From Firmicutes bacterium UBA7709 (lineage in GTDB: Bacteria > Bacillota_A > Clostridia > Peptostreptococcales > Anaerovoracaceae), in NCBI GenBank assembly GCA_002482405.1, contig DLFX01000096.1:1-10586 (forward strand): DNA of 10,586 bases, given 5' to 3'. Within the stretch, counting starts at the first letter, position 1. Each line of letters opens with the position of its first letter. The translations under genes were made by a program, and so were the position numbers. Shown here piece by piece: positions 6,244-10,586 of the stretch. The notes beneath the pieces were generated by a model. It did no database searches, was not told the DNA's origin, and saw only the letters and a program-made list of their open reading frames with translations.

Positions 6244-9200
6244 AATATGAAATCGTAATGGGACTGGAAGTCCATGTTGAGCTGTCGACAAAGGCAAAGA
6301 TTTTTTGCGGCTGTACCACCGCTTTCGGCGGAGCGCCCAATTCCCATACCTGTCCGGTATGCCTCGGAATGCCCGGAAGCCTTCCGGTATTCAACAAGTC
6401 GGCGGCGGATAAGGCCATTCGGGCGGGACTTGCGCTGAACTGCGAGATCGAGGAAAACAACCGATTTGACCGGAAAAACTACTTTTATCCCGACCTCCCG
6501 AAGGATTACCAGATCTCTCAGCTCTACGCTCCCATCTGCCGGGACGGGTGGCTGGAGATCGAGCTTTCGGACAAATCGAAAAAGCGCATCACCATCCGGG
6601 AGATCCATATGGAAGAGGATGCCGGCAAGCTGATCCACGATCATTCCGGGACCCTCATCGATTACAACCGCTGCGGCGTTCCCTTGATAGAGATTGTCAG
6701 CAACCCTGACTTTTCGAGCGCGGAAGAGGTGGGAATCTTTCTGGAGCGGCTGCGGGAGATGCTGGTCTATCTGGACGTCTCCGACTGCAAGATGCAGGAG
6801 GGCTCCATGAGGGCCGACGTCAACCTTTCCGTGAGACCGGCAGGGCAGCGGGGGTACGGCGTCAGGACGGAAATGAAAAACCTCAACTCCCTCAAAGCGA
6901 TCCAGAGGGCCATCGCCTTTGAAAGCGAACGGCAGATCAAGGTGCTGGAAGAGGACGGCAAGGTGAAGCAGGAGACCCGGAGATGGGATGACGATCAGGG
7001 TGAAAGCTATGGAATGCGCTCCAAGGAAAACGCTCAGGATTACCGGTATTTTCCGGATCCGGACCTGCTGCCGATTCACATCGGCGAAGAATGGCTGGAG
7101 GAAATCAGAAGCAGCATGGCGGAGATGCCTGCGGCAAAGAGACTTCGGTATCGGGAGCAGTTCGGCCTGACGGAGCGCGCGGCGGCGACTCTGACCGCCG
7201 AGAAGGAGGTGGCGCAGCTCTTCGAAGAGACGGCGGCTCTTTCCGGTCACGCGGTGGAAGCGGCCAATACCGTCATCGGCGATATTCTGCGGCTGATGCG
7301 GGATACTTCCGACCTGCGTCAGCCTTTGGAGATCGACGCCGCTAAACTGGCGCAGATCGTTCAAATGGTCGCGGAGGGGAAGGTCAACAGGGGCGTCGGA
7401 AAGAACCTGGTGGAAGAACTGTATAAGAACGGCGCCGACCCCTGGGAATACGTCAGGGAGCGCGGCCTGCTGATGGTTGAAGATACCGGCCTGCTTGCGC
7501 CTGTCGTGACGGAAGTGATCGGGGCGAATCCCCAGTCCATCGAGGATTACAGGAGCGGGAAGGAAAAGGCCTTTGATTTTTTGGTAGGGCAGTGTATGAG
7601 ACGGCTGAAAGGAAGCGCCAGCCCCCAGGCGATCCGTGAGCTTCTAAAAGCGAAACTGGAAAGCATGGATATGGATTCCGGCCTGACGGGCAAATCGGTT
7701 GAAGCCGTCCACGGCGAGGCAGAGCCCAAACCGGCCGGAGCCGTTCAGGCGGAGCACGCCTTTGCCTCCTATGGAAAATACGCGGCCAAAAGCGCCGCCA
7801 GGGAAAACGGCCTTGAGCCCATTTCCGTTTTTCAGTCCCAGGCGTACCGGACCAAGAATTGCGGAGAACTGACCATTGCCGACGTAGGGCTGGAAGTCAG
7901 GCTGGCGGGATGGATCCACACCATCAGAAACCACGGAGGCGTCGCCTTTATCGACCTGCGGGACCACTATGGAATCACCCAGGTCGTGGTAACGGACCAG
8001 CAGCTTGAGGGTCTGAACAAAGAAACCGTAGTCAGCGTCTCCGGCGCCGTTATAAGGAGGGACCAAGAGACCTATAACCCGAACCTTTCAACGGGAGAGG
8101 TCGAGGTCAAGGTCCAGTCCGTCAGAGTGCTGAGCGGTGCGCTCAACAAGCTGCCCTTTGAAATCGACAGCTCCACCGACACTCGGGAGGACGTCCGGCT
8201 GAAATACCGGTTTCTCGACTTGAGAAATCCCAGGGTCCACAGCAACATGATGCTGCGCTCCGAGATCATAAGATTCCTGAGGAATCAGATGGAACGGATG
8301 GATTTCCTTGAGATCCAGACGCCAATCCTGGCAAACTCCTCCCCGGAGGGGGCCAGGGACTATCTGGTGCCCAGCAGAAAGCATAAGGGAAAATTCTATG
8401 CGCTGCCCCAGGCTCCCCAGCAGTTCAAGCAGCTTCTTATGGTCTCCGGCTTCGATAAATATTTTCAGATCGCGCCTTGCTTCCGGGACGAAGACGCCAG
8501 AATCGACCGCTCCCCCGGCGAGTTCTACCAGCTGGACTTTGAGATGTCCTTCGCCACTCAGGAGGACGTTTTCGCGGTGGCGGAGCAGGTGCTTTCGGAA
8601 ACCTTCCGGCGCTTCTCCCACAAGGCGGTCTCACCGGCGCCCTTTGTCAGGATCCCCTTTGGGGAAGCCATGCTGAAGTACGGCACCGACAAGCCGGACC
8701 TGAGAAATCCGCTGGAGATCATCGATCTCTCCGATTTCTTTCTGAAGGTTGATTTCAAGCCCTTCCAGGGAAAGCTTGTAAGAGGGATCAACGTAGCCGA
8801 CGGCGCGAAGATGCCCAAATCCTTCTTTGCGGCCATGGAAAAGTTCGCTCTCGGCATCGGCATGAAGGGCCTGGGTTATATTTCCGTAAAGGAGGATATG
8901 ACCTACAAGGGCCCTATCGATAAATTTTTTACCGACGGGCAGAGAAGAGAGATCGGGGAAATCGCTTCCCTGAAGGAAGGGGACGTCCTGTACTTCATCA
9001 GCGACGAAAAGGGGCTGGTGGAGAAATACGCCGGACAGATCCGGACAGAGCTCGGAAAGCGGCTGGATCTCATCAAAGACGACCGCTTTGAATTCTGTTT
9101 CATCACAGATTTCCCGATGTATGAGATCGATGAAGAGACAGGGAAGCTCCAGTTTACCCACAATCCGTTTTCTATGCCCCAGGGGGAAATGGAGGCTCTG

Positions 9201-9572
9201 CTTCACATGGACCCTCTGGAAATCAAGGCGTATCAGTACGATATCGTCTGCAACGGCGTGGAGCTTTCTTCCGGCGCAGTCCGGAATCACCGTCCGGACA
9301 TCATGGTAAAGGCCTTTGAGCTTGCGGGTTATACGGAAGAGGACGTAAAGAGCAAGTTTGGAGCTCTTTTCCAGGCGTTCCAGTACGGCGCGCCGCCCCA
9401 CGCGGGAATGGCTCCGGGCATAGACCGGATCGTCATGCTGTTGTCGGAGGAGGAAAGCATCCGGGAGGTCATTCCGTTTCCCCTCAACAGCAACGCTCAG
9501 AACACGATGCTGGGCAGTCCCGGCGAGGTGGATGAGAAGCAGCTGCGGGAGGTTCATATCAAGGTCAGGTGA
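6240..9572 (+). CDS. gatB-aspS: Fusion of amidotransferase subunit GatB with aspartyl-tRNA synthetase
   Basis: One uninterrupted 1110-codon frame encodes two complete enzymes. Residues 1 to about 474 are GatB: zinc ligands Cys23, Cys25, Cys38 and Cys41, EIVSNPDF, QEGSMRADVN, TEMKNLNS and a C-terminal YqeY-type tRNA-binding domain. Residues 477-535 form an Ala/Glu-rich linker. Residues 536-1110 are a bacterial-type AspRS: OB-fold anticodon domain, class II motif 1 with SSPEGARDYLVPSR, motif 2 with CFRDED (Arg749), a GAD-type insertion, NPFSMP, and motif 3 with GIDR (Arg1063). No ATG, GTG or TTG lies in frame between codon 478 and the AspRS domain, so a normal separate AspRS start is missing. 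The start at 6240 has GAGGAGG at 6224-6230. The AspRS part has His565 where non-discriminating enzymes have His and Asp-specific ones usually Leu. Its RSPGEFYQLD variant of motif 2 recalls alphaproteobacterial AspRS. Predicted role: charging tRNA(Asn) with Asp and amidating it within one complex. Confidence 0.93.
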   Translation: MKYEIVMGLEVHVELSTKAKIFCGCTTAFGGAPNSHTCPVCLGMPGSLPVFNKSAADKAIRAGLALNCEIEENNRFDRKNYFYPDLPKDYQISQLYAPICRDGWLEIELSDKSKKRITIREIHMEEDAGKLIHDHSGTLIDYNRCGVPLIEIVSNPDFSSAEEVGIFLERLREMLVYLDVSDCKMQEGSMRADVNLSVRPAGQRGYGVRTEMKNLNSLKAIQRAIAFESERQIKVLEEDGKVKQETRRWDDDQGESYGMRSKENAQDYRYFPDPDLLPIHIGEEWLEEIRSSMAEMPAAKRLRYREQFGLTERAAATLTAEKEVAQLFEETAALSGHAVEAANTVIGDILRLMRDTSDLRQPLEIDAAKLAQIVQMVAEGKVNRGVGKNLVEELYKNGADPWEYVRERGLLMVEDTGLLAPVVTEVIGANPQSIEDYRSGKEKAFDFLVGQCMRRLKGSASPQAIRELLKAKLESMDMDSGLTGKSVEAVHGEAEPKPAGAVQAEHAFASYGKYAAKSAARENGLEPISVFQSQAYRTKNCGELTIADVGLEVRLAGWIHTIRNHGGVAFIDLRDHYGITQVVVTDQQLEGLNKETVVSVSGAVIRRDQETYNPNLSTGEVEVKVQSVRVLSGALNKLPFEIDSSTDTREDVRLKYRFLDLRNPRVHSNMMLRSEIIRFLRNQMERMDFLEIQTPILANSSPEGARDYLVPSRKHKGKFYALPQAPQQFKQLLMVSGFDKYFQIAPCFRDEDARIDRSPGEFYQLDFEMSFATQEDVFAVAEQVLSETFRRFSHKAVSPAPFVRIPFGEAMLKYGTDKPDLRNPLEIIDLSDFFLKVDFKPFQGKLVRGINVADGAKMPKSFFAAMEKFALGIGMKGLGYISVKEDMTYKGPIDKFFTDGQRREIGEIASLKEGDVLYFISDEKGLVEKYAGQIRTELGKRLDLIKDDRFEFCFITDFPMYEIDEETGKLQFTHNPFSMPQGEMEALLHMDPLEIKAYQYDIVCNGVELSSGAVRNHRPDIMVKAFELAGYTEEDVKSKFGALFQAFQYGAPPHAGMAPGIDRIVMLLSEEESIREVIPFPLNSNAQNTMLGSPGEVDEKQLREVHIKVR

Positions 9573-9607
9573 CGGCAAACGGCCGTCATCGTCCCTTACC
9601 TTTTTTT
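9570..9607 (+). terminator. Probable terminator after gatB-aspS
   Basis: TGACGGC (9570-9576, starting at the stop codon) pairs with GCCGTCA (9582-9588). A run of seven T is at 9601-9607, twelve bases beyond the stem, which is farther than ideal, so efficiency is uncertain. Confidence 0.5.
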
Positions 9608-9722
9608 ATGGTCTTCAAAAGGCATTTTAAAGAAAAAATTTTGGCAATAATAAAAACAATAAAAAACATACCGAAATAATTTCTGAATAGCTTTAATTAT
9701 TTAGAAACTTTTTCGGATGCCC

Positions 9723-9745
9723 GTGAAATCCCCGCTCGATTTCAC
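9723..9745. promoter_or_regulatory. Inverted repeat upstream of the DUF2148 promoter, possible operator
   Basis: GTGAAAT (9723-9729) and ATTTCAC (9739-9745) are perfect inverted arms around a nine-base GC-rich centre. The repeat is centred about 59 bases before the predicted transcript start, a usual position for an activator site. The DNA around it is AT-rich and non-coding. No known regulator is identified. Confidence 0.35.
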
Positions 9746-9758
9746 TTAAATCTTTAAA

Positions 9759-9786
9759 TTGCTTGAATTGTGGGCACTCTTATAAT
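9759..9786 (+). promoter_or_regulatory. Promoter of the DUF2148 gene
   Basis: A perfect TATAAT at 9781-9786 lies 16 bases after TTGCTT (9759-9764). The leader to the start codon would be about 68 bases; no strong structure is seen in it. Confidence 0.6.
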
Positions 9787-9860
9787 AAAATAGAACGAAA
9801 TTGGCGAAATCAGCCCTTGATACGAAGGACCGCAATCAACGATAAATCCAGGAGGTTTTT

Positions 9861-10409
9861 ATGATTTACAATAATATCGAAACGGAAAAAAATGCCGTGC
9901 ACCATGTGGCCGAACTGATGATGGCGGCCGCGAGGACCGCTCCCAAGGCTCATGGCCTCGACAATCTGGCGGTAATAATGATAGATGGAGCAGAGAAGGA
10001 TAGGCTGGCAGACGAAATGAGAAAAATAGCCAAGGAAACCGGGGAAGATTTTCTGGCAAGGGACGGCGGAAACGTAGACGCCAGTTCGGTGGTCGTGCTA
10101 CTGGGAGTGAAGAACAACCCCATCGGGCTTTCCCATTGCGGCTTTTGCGGCTTTGGAGACTGTGCAGGCGCTATCAAAGCGGGAGCAAACTGTGCGTTCA
10201 ATGTTACCGATCTGGGAATCGCGGTGGGTTCCGCGGTATCCGTGGCGGCGGACCACCGGATCGACAATCGCGTGTTGTTTTCAGCGGGAAAAGCGGCGCT
10301 GTCTCTCGGTTATTTACCGGAGGGCATAAGAGTCGCCTTCGGGATCCCGCTGTCGACGTCGGGAAAGAGCATATTCTTCGACAGAAGCCCGGAAAACGTC
10401 ATGAAGTAA
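9861..10409 (+). CDS. DUF2148 ferredoxin-domain protein of unknown function
   Basis: This 182-residue protein matches the DUF2148 family, described as containing a ferredoxin-like domain. An N-terminal segment with ARTAPKAHGLDN (about 24-35) recalls the start of nitroreductase-like proteins. Cys93, Cys96, Cys101 and Cys111 (C-x2-C-x4-C-x9-C) in HCGFCGFGDC and beyond probably bind an iron-sulfur cluster. A Gly/Ala-rich C-terminal part follows with DLGIAVGSAVSVAADHRIDNR. There is no signal peptide or membrane segment, so it should be cytoplasmic. The start ATG 9861 has AGGAGG (9850-9855) five bases upstream. Its own promoter and the terminator after gatB-aspS make it a separate unit; no terminator is seen before the aminotransferase. 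Family placement is confident; the substrate and role are unknown. Confidence 0.85.
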   Translation: MIYNNIETEKNAVHHVAELMMAAARTAPKAHGLDNLAVIMIDGAEKDRLADEMRKIAKETGEDFLARDGGNVDASSVVVLLGVKNNPIGLSHCGFCGFGDCAGAIKAGANCAFNVTDLGIAVGSAVSVAADHRIDNRVLFSAGKAALSLGYLPEGIRVAFGIPLSTSGKSIFFDRSPENVMK

Positions 10410-10454
10410 AAAGCGCAAAGAAGTAAAATATAAGGCAAAACAAAATCAGGAAAA

Positions 10455-10493
10455 ATGGCTGCCAGGACAGTAACAGTAAAGGATTACACATGA
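10455..10493 (+). CDS. Possible 12-codon leader ORF overlapping the aminotransferase start
   Basis: ATG at 10455 opens a 12-codon frame (MAARTVTVKDYT) whose TGA (10491-10493) overlaps the next start codon in ATGA. Only a weak AGGA (10448-10451) lies four bases upstream. It may couple translation to the aminotransferase or be chance; residues give no hint of amino-acid-sensing attenuation. Confidence 0.2.
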   Translation: MAARTVTVKDYT

Positions 10494-10586
10494 AACAATT
10501 ATCGGAAAAAATGCTGCAAATGAAAGCGTCGTCTGTGCGAAAGCTGACAAAGTACGCAGATGCCGCGGAGGCGGGAGGAAAGAAGA
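10490..10586 (+). CDS. PLP-dependent class I/II aminotransferase, N-terminus only
   Basis: From ATG 10490 the frame stays open to the right edge (32 complete codons). The residues resemble the start of class I/II aminotransferases of clostridia, which usually read LSxRxLxMxxSxxRKLxxYADxAxxxGxK before a HLNIGQPD-like motif that would lie just outside the window. Here LSEKMLQM and SSVRKLTKYADAAEAGGKK fit that pattern well. AAAGG at 10478-10482 is seven bases before the ATG. No separate promoter is visible in the 80 bases after the DUF2148 gene, so the two may be co-transcribed. The substrate cannot be guessed, and the call rests on a short stretch. Confidence 0.65.
   Translation, partial: MKQLSEKMLQMKASSVRKLTKYADAAEAGGKK

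Noticed and set aside
5533..6297. A 254-codon minus-strand frame opposite gatA
   Set aside because: Same reason: a shadow of gatA with low-complexity, basic translation.
6201..7364. A 387-codon open frame on the minus strand opposite gatB
   Set aside because: It lies entirely across gatA/gatB, its translation has no recognisable motif, and it looks like a codon-bias shadow of a strongly conserved gene.
8631..9578. A 315-codon open frame on the minus strand opposite the AspRS domain
   Set aside because: It is antisense to conserved AspRS motifs, with no ribosome binding site or family features.

Overview
The window looks like the chromosome of an anaerobic Clostridia-type Firmicute with moderately high GC genes. 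The reasons are strong AGGAGG-type ribosome binding sites, sigma-A promoters with near-consensus boxes, a T-box riboswitch, a type III glutamine synthetase beside an ANTAR regulator, a cysteine-rich electron-transfer subunit and a DUF2148 protein. The genus cannot be told from the sequence alone.

Layout. (1) 1-705: the 3' part of an iron-sulfur electron-transfer protein of the HoxU/NuoG-N-terminus type. (2) 735-1450: a promoter, a very short leader carrying an ANTAR-type hairpin overlapping an intrinsic terminator, and an ANTAR regulator with a degenerate receiver domain. (3) 1494-1575: two hairpins that serve the two convergent genes. (4) 1604-3694, minus strand: type III glutamine synthetase, whose leader (3794-3836) carries almost the same 14-base element and also an attenuator. 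(5) 3846-3923: back-to-back promoters, one for glutamine synthetase leftwards and one for the T-box operon rightwards. (6) 3930-4251: a T-box leader, followed by a 120-base palindrome-rich spacer. (7) 4388-9572: gatC, gatA and one long open frame joining GatB in frame to a full-length bacterial-type aspartyl-tRNA synthetase. (8) 9573-9860: intergenic region with terminator, inverted repeat and promoter. (9) 9861-10409: a DUF2148 iron-sulfur protein. (10) From 10490: the start of a PLP-dependent aminotransferase cut by the window edge.

How it works together (inference). The centre of the window is a glutamine/asparagine module. Glutamine synthetase makes the amide donor. The GatB-AspRS fusion with GatC and GatA would charge Asp on tRNA and amidate it to Asn-tRNA(Asn) (and/or Glu-tRNA(Gln)) using that glutamine. 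Two RNA-level switches control the two halves: an ANTAR/hairpin attenuator shared by glutamine synthetase and the regulator itself, and a T-box sensing uncharged tRNA in front of gatCAB-aspS.

Most notable: the covalent GatB-AspRS protein (a possible one-chain transamidosome core), and the matching 5'-terminal single-hairpin attenuators of the ANTAR gene and glutamine synthetase.
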